From Lysobacter ciconiae (GTDB lineage Bacteria; Pseudomonadota; Gammaproteobacteria; Xanthomonadales; Xanthomonadaceae), in assembly GCF_015209725.1 (NCBI RefSeq), contig NZ_CP063656.1:789001-853000 (forward strand): a DNA stretch of 64,000 bases, read 5' to 3'. The translations under genes were made by a program, and so were the position numbers. Below the pieces are notes generated by a model. It made no database searches, had not been told where the DNA came from, and saw nothing but the letters and a program-made list of their open reading frames with translations. Below, piece by piece: positions 43,964-52,637 of the stretch (the first letter of the stretch is position 1; each line of letters opens with the position of its first letter).

Positions 43964-44335
43964 GTGCGCCTCTCTCCAGGTTGGACTTGGTGCAATGCCA
44001 AGGATCCCGGCCGAAAGCGACGAATGAAAGAGCACGTTCGGCAAGGTAGGGACATCCTAGCCATGCCTTGAGACGATTTAAAGTCTTTTTAACAAAAAAG
44101 TATGGATTTCTTTGCAAATGTGTGTGCAAGAAACCGATGGGAGGCCCGTCGTTCCATGGGTGCAGCGTTTTCTCCCCGCGCAAATGCATGCGGCCTGCTT
44201 GGCCAGTGGCCGGCAGACGCGTGGGTCAAACGAAGGGGTGCGGGCGCGTGCTGCGCATAACGCCAAGCGGGCGCATCAGGGGATATAAGGCAGGGCGCGG
44301 GCCGCGTGAGCTGCGGCAGGCCTGTGGATCGAGTG
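43964..44335. other. Intergenic region upstream of the TonB-dependent receptor
   Basis: About 370 bp with no convincing gene. An AT-rich stretch at 44070-44120 (including TTTTTAACAAAAAAG) is unusual in this GC-rich window. On the minus strand TTGCAA and TGTTAA with a 17-bp spacer could be a -35/-10 pair for the receptor, but the match is weak. Open frames crossing it on the plus strand have poor codon use and were not called. Confidence 0.5.
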
Positions 44336-45187
44336 TTACAGATCCTGCTCGTAACGGACGTAGGGCACGGTGCCCTCGTCAGCGTCCGCGTTTGCCGCGA
44401 ACGGATTGCTGCCCCGGGTGATTTTCTCGGCGCCGACGGTCAGGCTGCCGCTCCAGGGAGTGCGCCAGGTCAGGCCGATTCCCAGCCCTTCCCAACCGCC
44501 GGGTTGGGTGGGGGTATCCACCACGCGGCCAATGATATTGGCATCGAAGTCGCCGTAACCGGCGCCGACGGTCAGGGTGCGGCTGCTCCAGCGATCGGCC
44601 AGGGCGGCGGGCGCATCGCCCGCGGGAATCAGGCGTGCCCGCGCCCAGGTACCACCGATGGAGACCGTGGCCTCGCTGCCGATGTTCTGCTTGCCGTAGA
44701 CCGTGAGCGTGTTCTGGTTGACCTGGTTGGCGGCGTGGCCGGGATTCAACCACGCCGGCAACGTGTCGCGGCTCTTGCCCACCGACACGCCGAAGCGGGT
44801 AGACCGGGTACCGATACTCGTCCCGGCGGCCAGTCGTTCGTGGCGCTCGTTATCCATCGCCGCCAGCAGGCAGTGATTGGCCAGGTTGCCGATGGTGCCC
44901 GCGAGCCCGCTGCTGCGGTCGCAGACCAGACCCAGCGTATTGCTGCCCTGAAGGCCGAATGCGGCGTCAAGGGTGGTGCTGCCGACACGCCACCGCGCCC
45001 CGGAGGAAGGGGTGCCGGTGGGTTCCAGCAGGAGCAGTGCTTCCAGCTTGCCGCTGGTGTTGTTCCAGACCGGCAAAACGGTCGGGTCCGCACGCTTGAC
45101 CTTCTTCGGAGACTGCGCATGGGCGCCTGTCACCACGCCGCAGGCGAGGAGCAGGGTCAGCGACAGTTGGAAGAGGCGGCTTTTCAT
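44336..45187 (-). CDS. Hypothetical exported protein, possibly outer-membrane
   Basis: Not recognised. The product has 283 residues with a good signal peptide (RLFQLSLTLLLACGVVTGAH then AQ). The mature protein has alternating polar/hydrophobic strands rich in Gly, Thr and Ser (TLTVYGKQNIGSEATVSIGG, TLTVGAGYGDFDANIIGRVV, SLTVGAEKITRGSN) and ends YEQDL rather than an aromatic residue. This pattern suggests a beta-barrel or beta-sandwich; the two cysteines (LVCDRSSG, NHCLLAA) may form a disulfide. ATG 45187 gives the shortest start that keeps the signal peptide. Function unknown. Confidence 0.78.
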   Translation of the reverse strand: MKSRLFQLSLTLLLACGVVTGAHAQSPKKVKRADPTVLPVWNNTSGKLEALLLLEPTGTPSSGARWRVGSTTLDAAFGLQGSNTLGLVCDRSSGLAGTIGNLANHCLLAAMDNERHERLAAGTSIGTRSTRFGVSVGKSRDTLPAWLNPGHAANQVNQNTLTVYGKQNIGSEATVSIGGTWARARLIPAGDAPAALADRWSSRTLTVGAGYGDFDANIIGRVVDTPTQPGGWEGLGIGLTWRTPWSGSLTVGAEKITRGSNPFAANADADEGTVPYVRYEQDL

Positions 45188-45291
45188 GACACAGATTTGA
45201 CCCGGCTTGCCCGGATGAGTTCCCCCGTACTGGAGCATCGATACTACGGTGTTTATGTTTCTTTAACAATCAACGTGGCGTGAATTCCCGC

Positions 45292-46245
45292 TTATTGCAA
45301 GCGCTCGGGAGCTGGAACCTGTTGTGCCGCGACGTCCAGCAGATCCTGGATGCGTTCGCGGGTGAACTCGTATCGCTCCCCGCAGAACTCGCAGCGGATC
45401 TGCGCATCGCCATCCTCCGCCGCGGCCAGTGCCTCCTCGCTCCCCAGCGACACCAGCATCGACTCTACCCTTTCAGCCGAACATGAGCACGCGAACCCGA
45501 GTGCGCGGTCGCCCAGGAGCTGCACGCCGTCGTCGTGGAACAGCCGGTTGAGCAGATCCGCGACCGGCGTCTGCAGGAGCTCATCGCGACCGAGCGTGTC
45601 AAACAGCGCGCCGGCGCGATTCCAGCCGTCCTCATCGCCTTCGTCCCCGGGCAGCTTCTGCAGCATCAGGCCGGCCACATGCTCGTCATCCCCGGCCAGC
45701 AGAAGACGGGTAGGCAATTGCTCGGACTGACGAAAGTAGCCTTCGAACGCCTCGCCCAGGGTATCGGCGGCGTCCAGCGCCACCAGGCCCTGGTAGCGCA
45801 CCGGGTCGCGGCCACCGACCGAGGGGTTCTCGATGGTGATTGCCAGGACGGTATCGTCGCCGAGGTCGCGCAGATTGCCGGAAACAGCCTTCTCGCCCGC
45901 GTCAACGTGCTCCGGATCAAGACGCACGATGCCGCGCAGGGTGCCGGCAGACGTGCACTCGACAAACAAGGTCCGCAACAGGCCGCTGCTGCGCAGTTGC
46001 ACCGACAGGCGGCCGTCGATCTTGACGTGGCCGGTAAACAGGGACGCCGCCGCCGTCGCCTCGCCCAGCAGTTCCACCGCACCGGGCGCCTGGTTGCCGA
46101 CATCGGTCATGAGCTGGCGTATGTGCTGCCAGGTATGCCGCAGCTGCACGTGCACGCCGCGCACGCCCGCGCGGTCGATCATGAATCGGGTGAGCCGGTC
46201 GTCGGATCCGTCGGATGCGGGTTGTGGGGTGTGTGCTTGTGGCAT
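45292..46245 (-). CDS. hslO: HslO, Hsp33 redox-activated chaperone
   Basis: Cytosolic holdase activated by oxidation, 317 residues. The C-terminal redox switch has the zinc-binding pairs C-S-C (FACSCSAERVE) and C-E-F-C (IRCEFCGERYEFTR), exactly the CxC-x(27-32)-CxxC layout. The N-terminal part contains VRGVHVQLRHTWQHIRQL and KIDGRLSVQLRSSGLLRTLF, both family blocks. A run of Asp/Glu residues near position 290 is unremarkable. It is divergent from mtgA. Confidence 0.97.
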   Translation of the reverse strand: MPQAHTPQPASDGSDDRLTRFMIDRAGVRGVHVQLRHTWQHIRQLMTDVGNQAPGAVELLGEATAAASLFTGHVKIDGRLSVQLRSSGLLRTLFVECTSAGTLRGIVRLDPEHVDAGEKAVSGNLRDLGDDTVLAITIENPSVGGRDPVRYQGLVALDAADTLGEAFEGYFRQSEQLPTRLLLAGDDEHVAGLMLQKLPGDEGDEDGWNRAGALFDTLGRDELLQTPVADLLNRLFHDDGVQLLGDRALGFACSCSAERVESMLVSLGSEEALAAAEDGDAQIRCEFCGERYEFTRERIQDLLDVAAQQVPAPERLQ

Positions 46246-46318
46246 GAAATGCTCGCGTGGCCGGCGGTTGGTCGATAATGCCGGCGAAGACGGGTTGACC
46301 AGTCAAGATGGGGACGCG

Positions 46319-47143
46319 ATGGGCAGGGCGCAAGACGGGCCGGATGAGCATGGCCGACGAGAGCACGGGCCAGAACAGGATGCCCCAAAGCGGCACGATC
46401 CAGAGCGGCACGAGCCGCGCATGCAACTGCCCGGCGCCGGGCCGCGCAGACGTCGCTGGTGGCGATGGGTGGTCGCGGTCCCACTGGTGCTGTTGGTGGC
46501 CAGCATTGTCCAGGTCGGCACGCTGCGGTTCGTGGACCCACCCACCAGCGCGTTCATGGTCGCCCGGCAGGTTTCGGCATGGACCCGGGGAGAGAGCGAC
46601 TTCCGCCTCGCCTATCAATGGCGCGACCGCGGGCAGATATCGTCCAACCTCCCGCTGGCGGTGGTGGCCTCCGAGGACCAGCGCTTTGCAGAGCACCACG
46701 GTTTTGATCTGGAAGCGATCCGCAAGGCGCGCGAGCGCCATGAAGAAGGTGGCCGCTTGCGCGGCGCCAGCACCATCAGCCAGCAGACCGCGAAGAACCT
46801 CTTCCTGTGGAGCGGGCGCAGTTGGGTCCGCAAGGGACTGGAGGTCTGGTACACCGCGCTGGTGGAGTTGATGTGGCCGAAGTCGCGGATCATCGAGGTC
46901 TACGTCAACATTGCCGAGTTCGGGGACGGCGTGTACGGCGCGCAGGCCGCGGCGCAACGTTACTTCCGCAAGGATGCGAGCCAGTTGACGGCCGCCGAAT
47001 CGGCGCGGCTGGCGGCGGTGTTGCCCAGTCCCAAGCGCTACAGCGTGGAAAGACCGGGCCCGTACGTCCAGCGCCGGACGACGCAGATCCAGCGCCAGAT
47101 GCGCCAGATCGGCGGTCCGTCCTACCTCGAGCAGTTCGAGTAG
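46319..47143 (+). CDS. mtgA: MtgA, monofunctional peptidoglycan glycosyltransferase
   Basis: Inner-membrane GT51 enzyme that polymerises lipid II into glycan strands. From ATG 46319 the product has 274 residues. Catalytic motifs: VVASEDQRFAEHHGFDLEAI with the essential Glu in ASEDQRF, then LRGASTISQQTAKNLFLWSG, and RIIEVYVNIAEFGDGVYGAQ; YFRKDASQLTAAESARLAAV follows. One membrane segment (WVVAVPLVLLVASIVQVGTL) anchors it. An ATG at 46421 would give 240 residues, the usual family size; the extra 34 residues are His/Arg/Glu/Pro-rich with imperfect repeats. Confidence 0.94.
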   Translation: MGRAQDGPDEHGRREHGPEQDAPKRHDPERHEPRMQLPGAGPRRRRWWRWVVAVPLVLLVASIVQVGTLRFVDPPTSAFMVARQVSAWTRGESDFRLAYQWRDRGQISSNLPLAVVASEDQRFAEHHGFDLEAIRKARERHEEGGRLRGASTISQQTAKNLFLWSGRSWVRKGLEVWYTALVELMWPKSRIIEVYVNIAEFGDGVYGAQAAAQRYFRKDASQLTAAESARLAAVLPSPKRYSVERPGPYVQRRTTQIQRQMRQIGGPSYLEQFE

Positions 47144-47213
47144 GGGCCTCGGCAGCCGCCGCATTCGCGGGCGGTCCGCGCGGCACTCATGGGTGCTCGG
47201 CTACCATGCCGCG

Positions 47214-48257
47214 ATGAAGCCTGCCGACGCGCCCGACAACCACCTCACCCTCGTGGTGGCCGCGTTCAACGAGGCCGCCAGTCTGCCGCTGCTGCAGCCA
47301 CGGCTTGCCGCCGCCCTGGACGCGGTGAGCATGGAGCACGGCATCGGTGGCGGCATCCTCTACGTGGATGACGGCAGCAGCGACGCGACCTGGGCCGTGA
47401 TGCAGGCGCTGGCGGCGCAGGACCCGCGCGTCTCCCTGCTGCGCCTGTCGCGTAACTTCGGCAAGGAGCTCGCCCTGACCGCCGGACTGGACCGGGTGGT
47501 GCACGGCGCCGCGTTGATCCTGGACGCCGATGGCCAGGACCCACCCGAACTCGCGTCGCAGTTCGTCGCCCACTGGCTGGCGGGGTTCGACGACGTGCAC
47601 GGCACCCGGCTGGTGCGCGAGGGCGAGGGCTGGTGGAAGCGCGCCACCGCGCACGCGTTCTACCGGGTGATGGGGCGCCTGTCGAAAACGCCGATTCCCG
47701 CCGACACCGGCGACTTCCGCCTGCTGTCGCCACGTGCGCTGGCCGCACTGGCGCAGATGCGCGAACGCCACCGCTTCATGAAGGGTCTGTTCGGCTGGGT
47801 GGGCTTCAATCGCGTTGCACTGCCCTACCAGCGGGGTCCGCGTGCGGCCGGGGAGACCAAGTTCAACTTCTGGCGCTTGTGGAACCTGGCCCTCGAAGGC
47901 ATCACCAGTTTCTCCACCGCGCCGCTGCGGCTGGCGACCTACCTGGGCATGGCGACCGCGCTGCTAGCCTTCGGCTATGGCTGCTGGGTGATCGGCAAGG
48001 CGTTGCTGTGGGGTGACGCGGTGCAAGGGTGGCCGACCATGATGGCGGTGATCCTGTTCCTGGGCGGCGTGCAGCTGATCGCGCTGGGGCTGATCGGGGA
48101 GTACCTCGGGCGACTGTACGAGGAGTCCAAGCAGCGCCCGCTCTACCTGGTGGATGCCTGGCAGCCGGCGGCGGGGGTATGCTCGGATCGGATACCCGAT
48201 ACACAAGGAGAGCGCCATGCGCAACGTAAGGCATCTGCTGGAAGCCAAGTCCCCTGA
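47214..48257 (+). CDS. Family 2 glycosyltransferase, GtrB/ArnC-like
   Basis: Membrane enzyme that moves a sugar to a polyprenyl-phosphate carrier, 347 residues. The GT2 N-domain has LVVAAFNEAASLPLLQPRLA, the nucleotide/metal motif ILYVDDGSSDATWAVM, RLSRNFGKELALTAGLD and LDADGQDPPEL. Two C-terminal membrane helices (YLGMATALLAFGYGCWVIGK and MMAVILFLGGVQLIALGLIG) and GEYLGRLYEESKQRPLYLV are the GtrB/DPM1-type tail. The last ~14 codons overlap the CBS gene in another frame. The sugar is not inferable. Confidence 0.93.
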   Translation: MKPADAPDNHLTLVVAAFNEAASLPLLQPRLAAALDAVSMEHGIGGGILYVDDGSSDATWAVMQALAAQDPRVSLLRLSRNFGKELALTAGLDRVVHGAALILDADGQDPPELASQFVAHWLAGFDDVHGTRLVREGEGWWKRATAHAFYRVMGRLSKTPIPADTGDFRLLSPRALAALAQMRERHRFMKGLFGWVGFNRVALPYQRGPRAAGETKFNFWRLWNLALEGITSFSTAPLRLATYLGMATALLAFGYGCWVIGKALLWGDAVQGWPTMMAVILFLGGVQLIALGLIGEYLGRLYEESKQRPLYLVDAWQPAAGVCSDRIPDTQGERHAQRKASAGSQVP

Positions 48258-48645
48258 GGTCTATTCGATCGCCCCGGATGCACCGATGATCGATGCGATT
48301 CGCCTGATGGCGGAGAAGCGGGTGGGAGCGCTGCTGGTTCTCGACAACGGACGGCTGGCCGGGATCATCTCGGAGCGTGACTACGCCCGCAAGATCATCC
48401 TGCAGGGCCGCTCTTCCAAGACCACGGCGGTCTCCGAGGTGATGACCACCGACATGCACACCGTCGGTCTGGAAGACACCGCCGAGCACTGCATGGCGCT
48501 GGTGACCGACCAGCGCATCCGCCACCTGCCGGTGATGGCCGACGGCAAGGTGATGGGGGTGGTATCCATCGGTGACCTGGTGAAGGCAGTGATCGAGGAC
48601 CAGCAGCAGGAACTGGTGCAGCTGCAGCGCTACATCGAGAGCTGA
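48217..48645 (+). CDS. CBS-pair domain protein
   Basis: Cytosolic protein of 142 residues made almost entirely of two CBS motifs: SIAPDAPMIDAIRLMAEKRV, GALLVLDNGRLAGIISERDY, then VGLEDTAEHCMALVTDQRIR and HLPVMADGKVMGVVSIGDLV. CBS pairs bind adenosine nucleotides and sense energy state or act as stand-alone regulators. AAGGAG is well placed before ATG 48217. The start lies inside the end of the glycosyltransferase gene, so translation may be coupled. Confidence 0.95.
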   Translation: MRNVRHLLEAKSPEVYSIAPDAPMIDAIRLMAEKRVGALLVLDNGRLAGIISERDYARKIILQGRSSKTTAVSEVMTTDMHTVGLEDTAEHCMALVTDQRIRHLPVMADGKVMGVVSIGDLVKAVIEDQQQELVQLQRYIES

Positions 48646-48664
48646 TCATCGGCGGGGCGGACGC

Positions 48665-50668
48665 CTACTTGGCGTACTGCCCACCGCAACCCGAATCCTC
48701 CCCCGGACCCAGTTCCAGCGTTGCCAGCAGCGCCGCCGGCGGCGAGATGCTGCCCAGTGCCAAGGCAATGGCGCCGCGCAGGCCGACGCTTTTCAGGTCC
48801 GGACGCACGGAGGGGTTCTTGAACGTGCCGTCCACCAGCAACGGGGAGCGGAACGCCAGGATGGAGCGGTCCTTGGGCCGTGGACGGATCCGCAGATCGA
48901 GCTGTTCGTCCTTGAGGTTGATGGTGCCCTCACCGATCAGGATCGTGTCGGTGGTGTCGAAGGCCAATGCATTGGCCGTCATGACGCCATTGGCGACTTT
49001 GAAATCACCGAAGGCGCAGCGGAGGGGGATCAGGCGATCGCCCTTCAGCTTGAACTTGATGATCTCGGCGATGTCGATGCCGGCCATCTCCATCAGGATG
49101 TTGCTGATCTGGCCCCGGCCCATGCCCACATCGACCTGTCCGTCGCTGCTGCCGAGCATCGCGGCAATCGAGTTGCCTTGACCGGTCAGGTCGACGTGCC
49201 CTGACAGCTTGCCGATAGCGTTCTGCACCAGTTCGACCTGCGGCAGCAATTGCGACAGGTCCAGCCCGCTGGCCTGCATCCTGGCCCGCGTCTGTATGGC
49301 GTCTTTGCGCGCGTCCATCCGCACGTTGGATGCAATCTTGCCGCCAGCGACGCCGAAGTCAAAAGGATCGAGCACCAGCAGCCCGGCCTTCAGCGAAAGG
49401 TGCGTGTTCATGTGCTCCAGCGGCAGCGAGGGTGCGTTGATGCGGTCGGCCTTCAGGCTGACGTCGGCATCCATCGCGCGCATCTTTTCCAGCTTGTAGG
49501 GGGTGTCGGGCAGCACGCGCTGGCGGGCTTTCATCTCCGCGGCTTTCGCTGTCAGCTCCGGGTTGCTGGTTTCTCCGGCACCGGTTTGGGGCGCGCCGCC
49601 GACCAACCCGGCCAGGTCGTCGAAGTCGAGCCGCTTGGAATGCAGATCGGCCTTCAGCAGGGGGCGATCACCGCCGGTGGTGAAGGCTGCGCTGCCGGCA
49701 AGGTCGCTGTCGCCCACGGTTCCGCTGAACTTGTCGTAGTGCCAGGTGGTGCTGGATCCCTGGATGTCGCGGGTCAGCCGGCCCTCCAGGGTGTAGGGCG
49801 GGGTGGGGGGCAAGGCGACCCCGATCAGCGGATAGAGGTCGTCCAGGTTTTTGCCTGCCAGGTTGAGCTGGAGGTCGAAATCACGCATGCGCAGGGGATC
49901 CAGCAGCGTCCCGCGCGCGTGGGCCTTGGTCGCGCCGGCCTGGGCGCGCGCGTCGATCTGGTAGGGCGACTCGACATCGCGCAGTTCCAGCGGCGACTCC
50001 GCGGTGCCTTCCACGGTGAATTCGTTGCCGCGCCACTGGCCGCCGCCCTTCACCTGGATCGGTGGTGCGTCGCCGATTTCCTTGGCCGCCGCGCTGGTCA
50101 CGTCCACCTTGATGTCGGTCTTGTCCGCCTCGTCGAGGAACACCAGCTCGCCACGGGAAATCCATACCCGCCGAAACTCGAGATTGCTGTCGCCGCCGCC
50201 GCTGTTGCGCAGCTGCCAGTTGCCGCCGCCTTCCGGGTTGGCTTCCAGCGAGACGTGCGGTTGCGCCAGGCGCAAGTGGGGTATGCGCACCTTGCCCCGC
50301 AAGAGGCGCAGCAGGTCGATTGACAGCTCCAGCTGCTCGGCGCTGGCCATCTCGGGATCGCGCGCCCACTTGGCGTTGGCGAAGTGCACGTCATTGGCAC
50401 GGATTGTCGGCGTCCAGCCCAGGTCGACGTCGAGATCGCCCTTGATCCGGAACTCGCGTCCGGTGCGGTTCTCCACCTGGCGCTCGACCGGCCCCTTGAA
50501 CCAGTTCCAGTCCCACAGCGCGACCAGCACGATCAGGCCAAGCACGACCACCGCAAGTGCGGTCCACCACGGGTGACGTCGGGGCAGCTGCCACCATTCG
50601 TCCGAGCCGGGTGCACCTCTTGGGCCCGGCTTTGAATGGGGCGGGGTGGAACGCGGGGAATCGGGCAT
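48665..50668 (-). CDS. AsmA-family protein
   Basis: Large inner-membrane-anchored periplasmic protein of 667 residues. One N-terminal helix (WTALAVVVLGLIVLVALWDW) is followed by KGPVERQVENRTGREFRIKG and DLDVDLGWTPTIRANDVHFA, the AsmA N-terminal signature. The C-terminal AsmA-2 block includes FDFGVAGGKIASNVRMDARK, LSGHVDLTGQGNSIAAMLGS and IGEGTINLKDEQLDLRIRPR. AsmA-like proteins are implicated in transport of phospholipids to the outer membrane. ATG 50668 is used because upstream sequence is not coding. It lies on the opposite strand from the CBS gene and convergent with it. Confidence 0.93.
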   Translation of the reverse strand: MPDSPRSTPPHSKPGPRGAPGSDEWWQLPRRHPWWTALAVVVLGLIVLVALWDWNWFKGPVERQVENRTGREFRIKGDLDVDLGWTPTIRANDVHFANAKWARDPEMASAEQLELSIDLLRLLRGKVRIPHLRLAQPHVSLEANPEGGGNWQLRNSGGGDSNLEFRRVWISRGELVFLDEADKTDIKVDVTSAAAKEIGDAPPIQVKGGGQWRGNEFTVEGTAESPLELRDVESPYQIDARAQAGATKAHARGTLLDPLRMRDFDLQLNLAGKNLDDLYPLIGVALPPTPPYTLEGRLTRDIQGSSTTWHYDKFSGTVGDSDLAGSAAFTTGGDRPLLKADLHSKRLDFDDLAGLVGGAPQTGAGETSNPELTAKAAEMKARQRVLPDTPYKLEKMRAMDADVSLKADRINAPSLPLEHMNTHLSLKAGLLVLDPFDFGVAGGKIASNVRMDARKDAIQTRARMQASGLDLSQLLPQVELVQNAIGKLSGHVDLTGQGNSIAAMLGSSDGQVDVGMGRGQISNILMEMAGIDIAEIIKFKLKGDRLIPLRCAFGDFKVANGVMTANALAFDTTDTILIGEGTINLKDEQLDLRIRPRPKDRSILAFRSPLLVDGTFKNPSVRPDLKSVGLRGAIALALGSISPPAALLATLELGPGEDSGCGGQYAK

Positions 50669-50789
50669 CGACAAGGTCGGGTAGCGTGGGATGGCCCAAC
50701 CATCCGCATCCCACGGTAAAACGCCGGTGAAATGGCGTCGCCGCCGGTTCAGGCCCCGATCCGCGGTCGGGGCCCGAGCGCCGATGCGA

Positions 50790-52415
50790 TCAGGTGTGGG
50801 CCTGCTCGCGGGTCGCCAGGAACTCCACGTCCGGGGCGCGCTCCTGCGCCAGCTGCAGGTTGACCCGGGTCGGCGCCAGATAGACCAGCTGGTCGGCGGC
50901 GTCGAGCGCGAGGTGGCTGGCGTTCTTGTCGCGGAACTCCTCCAGCTTGCGTTCGCTGGCGCAGCGGATCCAGCGCGTGGTGGAGATGCTGACCGGCTCG
51001 AAAATCGCATCCACGCCGTACTCGGCCTTCAGCCGGTAGGCGACGACCTCGAACTGCAACACCCCGACCGCGCCCAGGATCAGGTCGTTGCTCATCAGCG
51101 GGCGGAAGAACTGGGTCGCGCCTTCCTCGCTGAGCTGGGCCAGCCCCTTCTGCAGCTGCTTGAGCTTGAGCGGGTCGCGCAGGCGCGCGCGCCGGAACAG
51201 CTCGGGCGCGAAGTTGGGGATGCCGGTGAAGGTGATCGACTCGCCTTCGCTGAAGCTGTCGCCGATCGACACCGTGCCGTGGTTGTGGATGCCCAGCACG
51301 TCGCCCGAATAGGCGGTCTCGGCGATTTCGCGGTCGCTGGCCATGAAGGTCAACGCATTGGCCAGCTTGAGCTCCTTGCCGGTGCGCACGTGGAAGGCCT
51401 TCATGCCGGCCGTGAACTTGCCCGAACACACGCGCATGAACGCCACCCGGTCGCGGTGTTGCGGGTCCATGTTGGCCTGGATCTTGAACACGAAGCCGGT
51501 GAGCTTCTCCTCGGTCGGATCGACATCGCGGGTCGTGGTTTCGCGCGGCTGCGGCGCGGGCGCGTTGTTGACGAAGAAGTCCAGCAGCAGCTGCACGCCA
51601 AAGTTGTTGACCGCCGAGCCGAAGAACACCGGTGTCTGTTCGCCCGACAGGTATTTCTCGATGTCGAACGGATGGCTGGCGCCCTGCACCAGCTCCAGCT
51701 CGTCGCGCAGTTCGGCCAGCACGGCGGCGCCGATGCGCTGCTCGAACGCGGGATCATCGATCGACTTGAAGATCGTCGAATCCTGACGGGTGAAGTTGCG
51801 CCCCGGCTCGTACAGGTGCACCTCGCCGGTCAGCAGGTGGACGACGCCCTTCAGGCGCTTGCCCATGCCGATCGGCCACGTGACCGGCGCGCACTGGATG
51901 TCGAGCACGCTTTCGACCTCATCGAGCAGCTCGATGGGCTCCTTGCCTTCGCGGTCGAGCTTGTTGATGAAGGTCATGATCGGCGTGTTGCGCAGCCGGC
52001 AGACCTCCATCAGCTTGATCGTGCGCTCCTCAACGCCCTTCGCGACGTCGATCACCATCAGCGCGGAGTCCACGGCGGTCAGCACGCGGTAGGTGTCCTC
52101 GCCGAAGTCGGCGTGGCCCGGGGTGTCGAGCAAATTGACGATGCGCCCGTCGTAGGGGAACTGCATCACCGAGCTGGTCACCGAGATGCCGCGCTCCTGC
52201 TCCAGCTTCATCCAGTCCGAGGTGGCGTGGCGGGCGGCCTTGCGGCCTTTCACCGACCCGGCCATCTGGATCGCGCCGCCAAACAGCAACAGCTTTTCGG
52301 TCAGCGTGGTCTTGCCGGCGTCGGGGTGCGAGATGATCGCGAACGTGCGGCGGCGCAGCGCCTGCTTGGAGACGTCGGATTTGCCGGAGACGTCGGATCT
52401 GGATGCGTCGGACAT
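50790..52415 (-). CDS. prfC: PrfC, peptide chain release factor 3
   Basis: Translational GTPase that removes RF1/RF2 from the ribosome, 541 residues. GTPase motifs: G1 IISHPDAGKTTLTEKLL, G2 RGISVTSSVMQF, G3 LLDTPGHADFGEDT, G4 FINKLDREGKE. The C-terminal RF3 domain starts TGFVFKIQANMDPQHRDRVA and includes FEVVAYRLKAEYGVDAIFEP. ATG 52415 gives a short N-terminus with a small direct repeat (SDVSGK/SDVSK) before the core. An ATG at 52460 is an alternative start. Confidence 0.98.
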   Translation of the reverse strand: MSDASRSDVSGKSDVSKQALRRRTFAIISHPDAGKTTLTEKLLLFGGAIQMAGSVKGRKAARHATSDWMKLEQERGISVTSSVMQFPYDGRIVNLLDTPGHADFGEDTYRVLTAVDSALMVIDVAKGVEERTIKLMEVCRLRNTPIMTFINKLDREGKEPIELLDEVESVLDIQCAPVTWPIGMGKRLKGVVHLLTGEVHLYEPGRNFTRQDSTIFKSIDDPAFEQRIGAAVLAELRDELELVQGASHPFDIEKYLSGEQTPVFFGSAVNNFGVQLLLDFFVNNAPAPQPRETTTRDVDPTEEKLTGFVFKIQANMDPQHRDRVAFMRVCSGKFTAGMKAFHVRTGKELKLANALTFMASDREIAETAYSGDVLGIHNHGTVSIGDSFSEGESITFTGIPNFAPELFRRARLRDPLKLKQLQKGLAQLSEEGATQFFRPLMSNDLILGAVGVLQFEVVAYRLKAEYGVDAIFEPVSISTTRWIRCASERKLEEFRDKNASHLALDAADQLVYLAPTRVNLQLAQERAPDVEFLATREQAHT

Positions 52416-52637
52416 GGGCTTGGCGCGCACGGGCGCGCCGACAGAGCGGAAAGCCGCCAATTATAGGTGCTCAGCGCGCTGCCCATGCGCGAACCGCAGG
52501 AGATGGCCAGAGGCAACCCCTCCAACCGGATCTCAGCATTGTGACCGCGGTCCGGATGGCGCTCTAAAGCCGCCCGGCTTGCAGCCGTTATCTGGCATGG
52601 GCGGAGTGACCGCGCGACCTATTGTGGAGAAGGATCA

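Noticed and set aside
44068..44421. A 117-codon plus-strand frame in the receptor upstream region
   Set aside because: Poor codon use, no ribosome-binding site and overlap with the exported protein gene.
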